Part shown: piece after piece, positions 22,971 to 33,109 of the stretch
Layout of the letters: the number at the start of each line of letters is the position of its first letter
Numbering within the stretch: the first letter of the stretch is position 1
Origin: Echinostoma caproni
Lineage: Eukaryota > Platyhelminthes > Trematoda > Plagiorchiida > Echinostomatidae
Length of the DNA stretch: 64,000 nt
Reading direction: 5' to 3'
Assembly (NCBI GenBank): GCA_900618425.1
Contig: UZAN01039890.1
Span: 17,535 to 81,534, forward strand
Notes under the pieces: generated by a model
Database searches by the model: none
The model's input: only the letters and a program-made list of their open reading frames with translations
What the model was told of the DNA's origin: nothing
Position numbers and translations under genes: made by a program

Positions 22971-23299
22971 TCGGCATTTACGAACTTAAGACATTTGTGG
23001 TGCTGTCCCGACATCCGACTGTCGGTGAAGGGTTGAGTACATACTGCGATCGTTCAGCCGGTTCTGCTATACAGAGCAGAAAATTGATCATTAGGAAAGA
23101 AGGATAAAGATAGACCGCTTTTCATTTTGCCACTACGCACAAGATAAGCACAACCCATCTTTGAGAGCTTCATGCGGGCATCACAGTTCACATATTCCAA
23201 CAGCACTGGCCTCCGGGATTCGAACTGGTTTGGAAACATTCTGAACCTGACTCCTTGAAATGTGAGGGAGATTTGAATGCGTTTGTACTATCTTTGAGG

Positions 23300-23420
23300 G
23301 ACAAGGTTCGATTCTCAATTGGATCGGTGGATTCACATAGCTGATCAAACCTAACCAGGTCGAAACAGCAGTTCAGTGGTTCCTAGCTTTCCAGTTTACG
23401 TTTCGTTTGCTCTCTGCGCA
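23300..23420 (+). mobile_element. Hammerhead SINE, family HH3, copy
   Basis: B box GGTTCGATTCT (23,305-23,315), GGATCGGTGGATTC linker, then a hammerhead-like block with core CTGATCA (essential G8 changed to C), helix II AACC-TAACCA-GGTC, GAAA and CAGTTCAGTGG. The tail (TCCTAGCTTTCCAGTTTACG) matches copies at 35.1 and 41.5 kb. The ribozyme is inactive. Confidence 0.7.
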
Positions 23421-23879
23421 ACGAAATATACTCCCTAATCAGGCAAAACCCACTATTATTTTCATGTAAATCAAATCGCTCGAAATGGGGAAACTAATTC
23501 CCAATGGTATACTGGAACCACTGCTTCGTTCTAACTGACAGTAACAACCATAAATTAATTTTCTCTTCTTGAAAAATATGACTGAATTTAAGGAAGAGAC
23601 AGGATGAAGTTAAAACTTCTTTTCGATTATTCACTCTCAGGCATGTATTTGATGTAATGGCAACATGTAGGGGGATTGGTTATCTATGCACAGAAAATGA
23701 ACGGAAAACATAAATTTGGCGGGAAACATTTTATTGGTCGTCTAAACAAACTTTTTGTGGGTTTTTATGCCGTGTTTTATTATTTTCGCACAAATCTGAA
23801 TCCAGACTACGTGCCAAACAAATAATGGTACAATAACCTTTATGAGAAAGCAAGACATTCCATGATTTGCATGTGAGCG

Positions 23880-24330
23880 GAATACTGCCAGGTTGCCCAG
23901 GCCAAGGCAGGTGAATTTTCTTGAGGAATCCGGATCCTTCGGCTAGCCAAAGCCTGCCCGGCAAGGCAGCGGGGTGGTGTGCGAAGACCGCAGTCCATTG
24001 AGAGCCGGTGTCCAGTTCATCGGATCATACGCCCTTCGGACGGAGTCAAACGTCTAAGGTGCCCAATACACCTCGACGCTCAATCGAACCGGTAACCACT
24101 ACAACCGGGAAGGTGTGCGTGGTTCCCCAGGGTTTTCGACCAACTTCCCTAGGTGAACTCCCAGTGGTCCACTAACACGGTTATAGCTCCAGATGTCGGC
24201 TTTTTGTCCTCTCACTTTAGTGGAAAACCACTTCTGCGACGAGAAGGCAGCAGTAAAGCTTCCTCAGCAGTTGTTGTGCCGAGTTGACCTATGATCGATG
24301 GCAACATACACTAGAACCAGGTCAACCTAC
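23880..24330. other. GC-rich block, perhaps a LINE 5' UTR
   Basis: Clearly richer in G+C than its surroundings, with inverted CC/GG-rich segments (GGTTGCCCAGGCCAAGGCAGG against the CCTGCCCGGCAAGGCAG side). No open frame of note. Such blocks often are 5' UTRs of RTE-like LINEs, but no adjoining coding part is present, so the class is unknown. Confidence 0.35.
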
Positions 24331-24620
24331 CGCGGTGGCTTTCTGAGCGTTATCTATCACATCAACAATAAACACTCACAATTACGGGAAATAAACGAAT
24401 CACAAAGGAGCAAAACTTATCCATAAAACTGAAAGAAGTCCATGAGCGATATTGCATGCGCTTTGAAAAAATATTAAACCAACTAATCCAAAGGTCGCAA
24501 TAAAATCATTAATAATGATGCCCAAAATTATAAACTGTTTACTGGGTCAGAGGTTACATGTCTAATCGAAAATGCTGAGCTTTGAGATTGTCCTTGTACT
24601 TTGGTCTATTGCTGCATAAA

Positions 24621-24755
24621 TGCATGCACAATCTCAAGGACGTCATGTTATTGGTTGAATACTCAAAGTCAACCCTAGCTTGTTCAGAGCAGTTCACCGC
24701 ATCAACTCTTGCCACCGTTGCTGCAGGATCGATCATTTCTTACAACTGTTTCGAC
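24621..24755 (+). CDS. Possible exon, unidentified gene (weak)
   Basis: An open frame beginning with ATG at 24,621 runs to TTCGAC|GTGAGT, a consensus-like donor at 24,756. It encodes about 45 residues, MHNLKDVMLLVEYSKS then an Ala/Ser/Thr-rich stretch. Upstream stops and a poor acceptor leave a first exon as one option. No family recognised. Confidence 0.25.
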
Positions 24756-24759
24756 GTGA

Positions 24760-25390
24760 GTGATCGTTTCAAAGGAAAGCATCGGCCTAGGAAACCAATA
24801 GCATCACTACCCGCGTATTCCCGCAGTTGTTGACTTGCGCCGAACAATATACTGTTTGACTGCATTTCCCCTTAAAAAATTTGAACAGCGTTGATGATCG
24901 ATTTGGGCCAGGGTAAGTAGAGAACGTGAATCAGTTGCTTTTGTGCGAACAGTCCTGGTGCTTAAAGAAGAACGTCTATCGCCTCAGCGGTGGCCAGTGT
25001 GTGTAAGCGCACTGCCTTAGAAGAGTGTGGGGGGAGGCATGACAAATTAAGCTAAAATTGGATTCCGGTCTAATTTGATGGCTTGTATCCATTAGACCAC
25101 CAAGAACGACGATTTCTATGCTCCTTGTGCCTCTTCGTCCTAACCAGCGTGGGCAGTTTTCCTTCATATGTTTGTCATAGTTGCCCCGCCGTAAGGCCAA
25201 TGTACATTGCATTAAAAATGCACCAGAAGGACTAAACAGCCACAGAAGTGGCCAGCATAAGGAGCATATCTTTGTGGCTAGTTTGGATGATGGGCGAGNG
25301 GCGAGCCTGTAGACACACACGACAATCCAGCTGCGTTGTATCCTTGCTTCAGTGACTGCATCAGACGTTTGTTCGAGATGTCACATATTT
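24760..25390. other. No feature recognised
   Basis: The minus-strand frame at 24,976-25,320 contains an N and has no recognisable domain. Confidence 0.4.
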
Positions 25391-25394
25391 CACC

Positions 25395-25930
25395 TATTTC
25401 TTTCATTGCCTGTACCTGACGATTGTTTGTTTAATAAATATACAGATAAAGTTATGTATGGCATGAAGTTTCCCAATTTCTCCAGGTACCGTAAACGTAT
25501 GTGTAACATTTCAATTCTCACCGATTGGTTTTCATATAACAACCTTAGTAGGAAGCCTTTCAAATGTGCAGATGTCGCATTTTCGTTGCAGAAGGGTGAG
25601 ATCATTCTGATTTAATGAACTCTCGCCAGCTTGTCGTCATCAATAGAGATCAAGTTTCTAGACTGTGCGCCATAAAATATCTCACAATTACCATTTTCCA
25701 TAATCTTTCTTCAACTCCTTATAACGCCGAAACATTTAACAACTTTTACCTTATCCGACTGAGCATATTATCTATCCCATCTCACTTAATGAAATATTTT
25801 TGCTCTCTCTTCTATCGTTCCCCACTGGCTTTATGCATTCCCACTTATCTTTCCCGGTGTTGTTATCGAGGACTTCAAACGCATGCGCAAATTCACGAAA
25901 CACGTAGGTCGATACAGTGGCATAATTCGT
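25395..25930 (+). pseudogene. CR1/Jockey-like LINE reverse transcriptase remnant
   Basis: The frame aligns in order with the second half of such an enzyme: FHLFLSLPVPDDCLF in place of LSP-LFSLYI-DL, YTDKVMYGM in place of YADD (second catalytic Asp lost) near 25,440, WFSYNNL-PFKCADV near 25,530, stop at 25,613, then an IPSHLMKYFCSLFY block near 25,770. Related to the element at 14.7-17.3 kb but more decayed and without an endonuclease. Confidence 0.6.
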
Positions 25931-25934
25931 GAAC

Positions 25935-27600
25935 TTATTTTACAGTTCAAAATTTCACAGCTATTTGGAGTTGGCCATAAAATTTCGGCCAGCTTATTGC
26001 TGAACCATTCTCACCCCCATTGACTCATATGTTAACGAATGTATCTATACACCTCCCAAGCACTCAAAGTATAGGCACGTAGCAGCACGTACTGCAGCAT
26101 ACATTTCTTCTGTAATACCTGTACACTGCACGTTTTCTTACTAACGCCCTGGTCTTGTCATCTAAAGCCGTAAACTCAAACTTTGCTGAATTTGCCTAAT
26201 TATTTGTATACACACATTTGTATACCCACATACACCGGACCATTTCCACTAGAGATGAGTGATCGTAACAAAGCGGAATATTTATTTCCCGCGTGGGGCG
26301 AATAAAAGCGGTTTCTTGACTTGCTTTGATTAGACTTGGCGCGATCCAGTTGTGTTCTCCCCATTTTGGCATGTTCGTACGGAAATAGCTAAAGATAGAC
26401 CATACAACTGAGTTTCACCAGACAAATACAAACGTCACTGCGATAAAACGTGTGAACTAACAGAGAGAAGCCTTATACAAACCCTACCACCGTTGGGGAT
26501 AGCCACAAAAAACTGGATTGCGCTGTCGGTCATTTTAGTGCAATTGAGAGAATAGCCAGCAAACCGGAAACCCGTCTTTATGAACCGCGAAGCTCTCATG
26601 GTTTAAGCATTCGCTCTGATATGGTGGCTTACTAGCAAACTTTTTCCCCAACCAATTCGGTTGACTGTTTAATAAGATGAACCAATCGATCAAAAACAAA
26701 ACCACCAGCTTTTATAACTCAAGAATCAACTGTAGCACACATTTTCGATGTATTTGGGTTACCTCACCTAGTGGATTGCACATCTGTACGATTGTTTATC
26801 ACCGTCGATCGGAATGCATGGTAGACAAATTTTAGACTGTTAGGTATGGTATCTCATAAAACTGTTTTATTTGAAGTTCAAGGCAATCCAACATGTCTGC
26901 TAAAACGATTAATCCCCTCATCGCGGAGTGTCCAAAATGACAGATCGATCAAGTAAGACTGGATTTCAGTTTATACGACCATGAACTTCCTTCCGGATAA
27001 ACACTATTGCTCTTACCTTGTATTCTCAAGGGATAATAAGGCTGGGGCGGAGGTGAGTCTGGAATACTTGTTCTGGTTGACCGAATCACAATCTCTGGAG
27101 GATTCATCAGCCCGAGGAGATGTGACCTCAACTGGTCAAGTAGAACAGATTATACCAAAAGGGATCCGCAGTAGTTTCATCATGCTCAAATGCCCCTATG
27201 GGCAATCATTTGAATGTTGGCAAAGTGGTCCGCAAGCCTTAAATTATTTGTTTATGCACATCAACGTCTCTCTCTCATTGTACTGCTAATGTGAATTCCC
27301 TCTCCTGTGGAACAGGACACAATCTACCTGAATCAGTCGCTATTACATTGTGTAAGTTTTATCGATAAGAATGAGTTTAGATATCCTATCAGAGCTGGTC
27401 GTTATACTGCAGGATGCTATTATGCATAGGATTGGAAAAACCTGAAGGAGAAAACAGCCATGATAATCGATAAACCCTTGGATTTATCAGAAAATTACTG
27501 TCACTGGTTTGGTCGAACAAAATACAAAAGAATGGCATTGATCACTCACCATTAATAAGGAACTGCAGATGCATCCGTACGCCTCTTCCCATTGGTTGTA
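25935..27600. other. Mostly unassigned; one weak exon candidate
   Basis: At 26,970-27,052 a GATTTCAG acceptor and a GCGGAG|GTGAGT donor bound a short open block, but the frame stays open past the donor to 27,289. Nothing else was recognised. Confidence 0.35.
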
Positions 27601-27625
27601 ATGCAGTTGACCTTGGCTCACTAAT

Positions 27626-27725
27626 TGATTGTCTTTGCGTTTGACTCACCGTTACTTGTGGGCAGTGTGTGTGGGATAATTGATATTGATTGACTTGGCT
27701 GACTATCCTTCGGACTTCGTCTTCA
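27626..27725. repeat. HH2 tail segment, direct-repeat partner of 28,088-28,185
   Basis: The two blocks share GCGTTTGACTCAC, GTTACTTGTG, GATAATTGAT and GACTATYCTTC in the same order. Here it is the 3' tail of the minus-strand HH2 copy that follows. Confidence 0.75.
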
Positions 27726-27734
27726 CGCACAATC

Positions 27735-28075
27735 CTCAGTTCGTCGATTCAATCATACACTCGGAAGCACTAAACTCGAGTTTCGCTCTTATTAGAGCTC
27801 ATCAGTAGTGCATGTCCACCGTCCCGTCCGGGATCTGAACTGCGGACCCGTCGCATGGAAGGCCTGTGTGTTACCACTGTTCCAAACAGCGCATTCTAAG
27901 GTTGAACCAAATTGCCAATTCATGTTTGTTCAGATGTTGTCTTCATTGATATTCAGTCAGTTCATTTGACCCGACAGCAACGAAGGAAGACACAGATGAC
28001 AACCTGTTAACTCCAATCGAAAACCTCTCACCAAGTCAGGACTTTAATGCAGGTTACGGGCTGTCTCGCTGCATA
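27735..28075 (-). mobile_element. Hammerhead SINE, family HH2, copy 2 (most complete)
   Basis: On the minus strand: a leader from about 28,075 (shared with the copy at 19.1 kb), A box TGGAACAGTGG (27,874-27,884), B box AGTTCAGATCCC (27,830-27,841), an intact-core hammerhead (27,765-27,813), then the tail TCCGAGTGTATGATTGAATC continuing into 27,626-27,725. A/B spacing and order fit polymerase III transcription of a tRNA-derived SINE, although about 190 nt of leader precede the A box, unusual for a SINE head. Confidence 0.85.
27765..27813 (-). ncRNA. Type-I hammerhead ribozyme, HH2 copy 2 (intact core)
   Basis: Minus strand: helix I ATGCACTA/TAGTGCTT (27,806-27,813 with 27,765-27,772; seven of eight pairs), CTGATGA (27,799-27,805), helix II GCTC-TTATTA-GAGC as read on the plus strand (27,785-27,798), GAA (27,782-27,784), self-complementary octamer ACTCGAGT (27,774-27,781) as helix III, H17 = U (27,773). 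Cleavage predicted between 27,773 and 27,772. A CGG/CCG outer helix lies beyond a TGGAC bulge. All catalytic bases are present. Confidence 0.85.
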
Positions 28076-28087
28076 CATGCCAGGCTT

Positions 28088-28185
28088 GATTGATCTTCGC
28101 GTTTGACTCACAGTTACTTGTGAGTAGGATAATTGATAATTGATGTTGATGGATTTGAATGACTATTCTTCAGACTTCAACTTCA
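28088..28185. repeat. HH2 tail segment in reverse, joined to a forward HH2 head
   Basis: Direct repeat of 27,626-27,725. It lies in minus-strand orientation, yet the next sequence (28,186 on) is HH2 in plus orientation, so a tail and head of the same family meet in inverted order. Confidence 0.7.
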
Positions 28186-28400
28186 CTGAAGACAACATCT
28201 GAACAAACATGAATTGGCAATTTGGTTCAGCCTTGGCATGCTTTGGTTGGAACAGTGGTAACACACAGGCCTTCCATGCGACGGGTCCGCAGTTCAGATC
28301 CCGGACGGGACGGTGGACATGCACTACTGATGAGCTCTAATAAGAGCGAAACTCGAGTTTAGTGCATCCGAGTGTATGGTTGAATCGATGAACTGATGAT
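28186..28400 (+). mobile_element. Hammerhead SINE, family HH2, copy 3 (inverted head plus ribozyme)
   Basis: A box TGGAACAGTGG (28,248-28,258), B box AGTTCAGATCCC (28,291-28,302), hammerhead (28,319-28,367), and tail to TGGTTGAATCGATGAACTGA near 28,394. It forms a near-perfect inverted repeat with 27,735-27,945. The leader seen in copies 1 and 2 is replaced by a reversed tail segment, consistent with a twin-primed (5'-inverted) insertion. Confidence 0.85.
28319..28367 (+). ncRNA. Type-I hammerhead ribozyme, HH2 copy 3 (intact)
   Basis: Helix I is a perfect 8 bp, ATGCACTA (28,319-28,326) with TAGTGCAT (28,360-28,367). Core CTGATGA (28,327-28,333). Helix II GCTC-TAATAA-GAGC (28,334-28,347). 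GAA (28,348-28,350). Helix III is the loop-free palindrome ACTCGAGT (28,351-28,358; A15.1-U16.1). H17 = U28359, giving a GUU cleavage triplet and a predicted cut between 28,359 and 28,360. Outer helix CGG/CCG with a 5-nt TGGAC bulge could supply the loop-loop contact natural hammerheads need. This is the best ribozyme in the window. Confidence 0.9.
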
Positions 28401-30855
28401 TGATTGTCCTTCAGCTTGTATGTTTGCCCTCGAACATCACTTAGCCATTTTGGGGTCACTGCAAATAGACTCACGTCGTGTCGCCTATGATTCATGGAAT
28501 AAGGAACCGGGTTCAAGTTTGTTAGTTGTTCCCTATGTTCAGCTTCAGTGTGTTGGGTAATGAGCCCATAGCAATACAAGCGTTTGGCTTCATCAATAGG
28601 TAGCGCAAATGCAACCAAACTATGCGGGCATGCATCAGATACGAAACTCAAACGATAAAAGCACCAACTAGTGCGAATAAAAACCGGTTTTCCGGTTTGT
28701 ATAGTTCTTTGTTTCATACCCGAAAATCAAGCGACTAAGTGTTTTTCAGTCGAGTAGGAGGCGCTCACACGTCAGTCTGATTCGGTTTCGCACGCTTTAG
28801 GGGAAAAAGATATAAATGAACATTTGTTTCAAAGTGTTCACTTTTAAAACTCTTCTTTTCCTATTGTGAGATGAAATTAACATTTGAAAGAAAGAAATTC
28901 ATATCTACTCCAAGGTTGGATGGGGAATACGCGAATCTATCCGAGGAATTATGTATGCATAATCCTTCTGAAGTTCAGAGTATTTTCAAAATGCTCTAAT
29001 ATTCTTGTACTGTTTCCACGGAATCGTTGTGTTTGTCCGATCAAAGCACACTTTTAACGATAACAGAGACAAAACAATAAGAGTGAGCTAGTGTTCGAAG
29101 GCTAACGGTAGATAATGCTAGAGTCCTATAGGGAATGAGAGGTCAAAGGACGGCTGAAGTAACAGTGGGCTGAATTAAGTGTTGATGAGTGTTAGGTGTG
29201 AAAGGAAGAGAGAAATTATGCTGCGTAAGATGCACTAGAAGATGAACTGATCAAGCATCAGAAATCAGTCCTGGTCCGGATATCGGAGTGATTGTGCATA
29301 AGCAGTGCGTAGCTTCATTCGTCAATACCGGACACCGATTATCACATTCCCGACTATTAATTACTATTTCGTTCGTTTACCATAGACTTTTCTTGATTAA
29401 AATATGCCCTATGCATGACGAATTGCTTCTACTGGGACTTACGCGAAATCATCTATCTTTCCCGCGCTCTCTTGGCGTAACACCCAACATTCATCCACAT
29501 TTCATTCAGCGCACTCCTTCTTGTCACAGTTACTTCATTTGACCTTTGACCTATTACTTCCTCGATGACTCTGACAATGACTGCCGCTAGCACTCGGTTT
29601 CACCAACCTGCTCTGCTTTGATGCTACTATAAACTGAGCTGAAATCGGTCAATCAGATGTCTGTGCTATTATTTTGTTCTCGTATTTGTGAGCGTCTCAT
29701 TTGATAAATCGAAAATAAAATAACTTCCCAAAAACCTTTTTTCCACTGTTTGTGGGCATGCCAAACGAATACACGATTCCCTTTCAGGTATTCTTTTCCC
29801 TATTTGTGTATATTTCAACTAAATGTGTGTGAGTGAATTGGGTTTATCTACTCCCTACGCAGTGGGCGAGCATTCTGTTTTATGTTGACTGGCAGACTTG
29901 CAAACCCATTTCATCACTGGCAGTCACGTTTCGGTGTCATTTCTAATAATCGGATGCTAGATCATGTCATGACTACGCAAATCACGAGGTTATCATCATT
30001 ATGTCATCAGAATTTGATTAACCGGTTCCAACTGACAAACGGGATCTGGTGTGAATGTCCGAAAAACTGTCTGTACACGACACTTTTAAATTGGGTTTCC
30101 ACCAAGTATTTGCGATACTCCAATTATTGGAAATCAATTTTATTTCCAACCAATGAATGAAACTTTCAGTGATGTATTCTCCATCCTACTCGATAGCTTT
30201 TTTCCTATTTTTGATAATATGATATTGTACCCTTGTAGACCTGCTGGGCTTAGTTGGTAAAAAAATATAACATAGTGGGATCCTGCAATATATTCATTGG
30301 TGAGAGAGTTAATATTAAAGAGTTCTGGATGCACTGTATTAGGTACATATTTGAAAGTTCAAGCGCAGAGCTGTACAGGCAATGCAACATCACCCCCTCC
30401 CAAAGTGATCCACAATAACACATGTCAGAGTAATGTATGATTTTTTGTATTGGAATTCTATTTATTTAGGCTTTACCAATTCCGTTCCCTAAATTGTCCT
30501 AAACAAGTGTTCATGAGAGATGATGAGTGGTGGCGTCGATCGTTAGTTCCCCGGGAGGCTGCTCGACATATCCTTCCTCCGTGTAANTGAACTAAAATGG
30601 CAATCTGGCTTGACTGTGTACCAGGTGTGGATTTTGATGCGTGGTGTGGTCATCACGTTCTGACCATATTCGGCTCTAAACGGCAATATTTTATACGATC
30701 CATTTACCATCGTTAATCACTATTCCTTTACCAACTCGGTCGGAAAACGCAATGTTTATATGCTTATGCGTTTCACCATAGGAATCTCTCTCCACTCATA
30801 TGGAACCCGATTGTCGTACAGTGGACTGAGTTAAATTTAAATGTTCTTACGAGTT
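28400..30855. other. No convincing gene
   Basis: The 126-codon minus-strand frame ending at 28,337 overlaps the HH2 SINE and is not a gene. Open frames at 29,288-29,542 and 29,882-30,160 have no supporting signals. One N is near 30,587. Confidence 0.45.
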
Positions 30856-30856
30856 T

Positions 30857-31178
30857 GAGGAAATTAGCTTGTCCTAGCCACGACGAATGAAAACTAAAAC
30901 ACAAAGGTGTTGGTGACGACGTTTCGACCCTCTTGGAAGGCCTTTTTCAAGTCGTTTAATCGGTTGATCTCACGTTACAAGCAATTATAAGGCGATGGGA
31001 TGATGACATCGTATAGAACTTGAAAAAGGCTTTCCAAGAGGCTCGAAACGTTGTGACCAAAGCCTGTGTGTTTTGGTTTTCATTCATCGTGGCTAAGACA
31101 AGCTAATTTCCTCAATTATCATGAGCACGACGCCCAAGTTTTTCAGTGAGATCAGTTCCATCCATGGATCTCGTGGTA
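30857..31178. mobile_element. 322-bp fold-back insertion with 13-bp target duplications
   Basis: Two arms of 96 bp (30,857-30,952 and 31,018-31,113) are reverse complements at about 90% by eye around a 65-bp spacer, and a 65-bp unique segment follows the right arm. The whole is flanked by identical TTCTTACGAGTTT (30,844-30,856 and 31,179-31,191). Each arm carries a hammerhead-like block: a GGCCTT-CCAAG-AGGGTC type helix II, GAAACGTY, and a degenerate core reading CTTGAAAAA. Inverted terminal repeats with hammerhead motifs are a feature of Penelope-like elements; a non-autonomous derivative is my best reading. Confidence 0.7.
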
Positions 31179-31199
31179 TTCTTACGAGTTTTTTTCAAT

Positions 31200-31670
31200 C
31201 GGTACAGAAACCAATTTTAACAATCTCTTGTATTTCGATCCGATTCGATCAATTACCCCTCAAATCATAATCATACACTTCAACTGGCCGAATGAACATA
31301 GCTCAACAACAAAAATTACCGACCAGAAAGAAATTTCACAAACCAATTCCCATGCATGCCAGATGGTGCCTAGTCAGCTTAGTTAGCCTTGCGGATGGTA
31401 TTGGAAGTATCAGTAACAATCCAGTGAATATGGAAGTGAAAAAACCGTGTTTCTTTTTGAATTTCATGATAAAATATGATTCTTAGGCGAAAGATGAATT
31501 CAAAAATTGAAAGCTATCCCGGTTTTTAAGTAAAGTGAAAACCAAAGGTGGCCAACTGTGAATGAAACAATTTACAATGGCCACGAAGGGAGTTATTTTA
31601 AATGATCACCGATAGCAACGGGTTGTGAAAAATCTCAAATATTGGGTGAAGAACACGATAAAACTCTTAC
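31200..31670. other. No feature recognised
   Basis: No repeat or splice-bounded block was seen. Confidence 0.4.
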
Positions 31671-31674
31671 AAAA

Positions 31675-31792
31675 TCTTTATTTAGTCTCTCCTGTCCATA
31701 TTGTATGAAAAATTCTTCACTGTCAGCACCACGGTGCCTCATATTTTCTTTCATCAGGTAAGACGAATGTTTGCACTTCAGAAATCTGTCGC
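31675..31792 (-). CDS. Possible exon, unidentified gene (weak)
   Basis: Minus strand: an AG after AAAAGCGAC precedes an open block ending AAAGATTTT|GTAAGA, a good donor. The product, about 38 residues, is charged and includes HRGADSEEFFIQYGQERL. The acceptor lacks a strong pyrimidine tract. The plus strand is also open across the region, which weakens the case. Confidence 0.25.
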
Positions 31793-31969
31793 TTTTAATC
31801 AGAAGTAACAACGCATCCCTCATTCAATCAGTGAGAAACCTTGAAATCGGAGAAAAATATAACTCGACTGCAGACACCAAAATAAATGTGATGGTCTCAT
31901 GCGATGGCCATCCTTTAAAAAATTTCACCATTCCATACTGTTCTGATTTCATTGTGTTTTTATGAATAC

Positions 31970-33035
31970 AATAGTTGCGGTCGAATTCAACATGGACAAC
32001 TATGCAAATGATATCTTTGAAATTTCACCAATTCACATTTTTCTCCAAGCAAAGTGACTATGTGCATGTAATTGTGTGGAGTTGAGCTAAGAATAACCAG
32101 ATAAGGAATGACACGAGTTTTACTTGGCTAGCAAAACGAACTCATATAGATACATGTATTTATTCCAGCCAATCGTTTGATCGGTAATTATGAAAAGCAC
32201 AAAATATTTTTACCGCAATCACAATTCATTGAAACTTGCGATGAACGCCCTTTGGTTCGATTGTGAGTGCATTGAACGTTTCAAACTGCTTGAAAATCAA
32301 TCACGCCAGACGTTTCACGCTATGTTCCGAACTGTCAGACACATTCCTCATGCCTAGTCTAAGCGTTTTTTGATATCCATTTTCTCAGAATTATGCTGTC
32401 GTTGTCTGTGATAGTTATTTATCCATGCACATCCCAATGGTCATTTCATCTACATATTCATCAACTGATTGCCCCTACACTTTGTTGTGCATAGTTCACG
32501 ATTTTCATATCACTGCTTATCTAACCCATTGCCTTGGAGTCGTACTGCTCCGTATTTCGTTGGCTATCTTATTGAATCGTACGGGTACCATACACCTTAA
32601 CTAGCCTGCTTCGTCTATCCGGTCCTGCTTGTTCTCGTCAACCTGTGTCACCGAGCCCAACTCTGCATGGACCGATGCCTGACCTTTTCTGACAAGTCAT
32701 TGTGATTGGTGATCCGTAGCTCGAGAATCGTGCACCTGTGGCACATTCATCTCATTCCTTTTGGTGACCGCTTCGTGAACATTGCTGTCTGACTTCATAT
32801 GCCTCGATTGCATTAGCGGAACCAGATTGCCGCACGTCTCTGGTGGTCGAGTAGCTACGATCATCAAAATAGCTACATGTGGCTTGAGAGCTCGAGTCCT
32901 ATCACTGCAGACTGTCTGAAATTTGAAATATGGATTTGATCTAACCACTGGAGAATGGTCCGATCCGATGATATCTGGTATTCAATTGTGTTGTTTGGCT
33001 TGTTTAGGCCCTATGTTTGAGCTTTGAAACGTTCA
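31970..33035. other. No feature recognised
   Basis: A minus-strand frame at 32,697-32,948 has no known domain; it may be a repeat, but no second copy is in the window. Confidence 0.4.
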
Positions 33036-33041
33036 CTACCT

Positions 33042-33102
33042 TCGGTGGGATTAGAACTCAAGCATTGATGCCGCCTAAGTACATGCTTTACTAGCTTAGG
33101 TA
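33042..33102 (-). repeat. tRNA-like sequence, possible SINE head
   Basis: The minus strand reads a weak A-box-like TAAGCTAGTAAAGC and, at tRNA-like spacing, GAGTTCTAATCCC resembling a B box. It does not fold into a convincing tRNA and has no tail shared with other families here. Confidence 0.3.
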
Positions 33103-33109
33103 CGAAGTG

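Noticed and set aside
28337..28717. 126-codon minus-strand open frame
   Set aside because: Its last third is the antisense of the HH2 hammerhead SINE; the rest has no splice or domain support.
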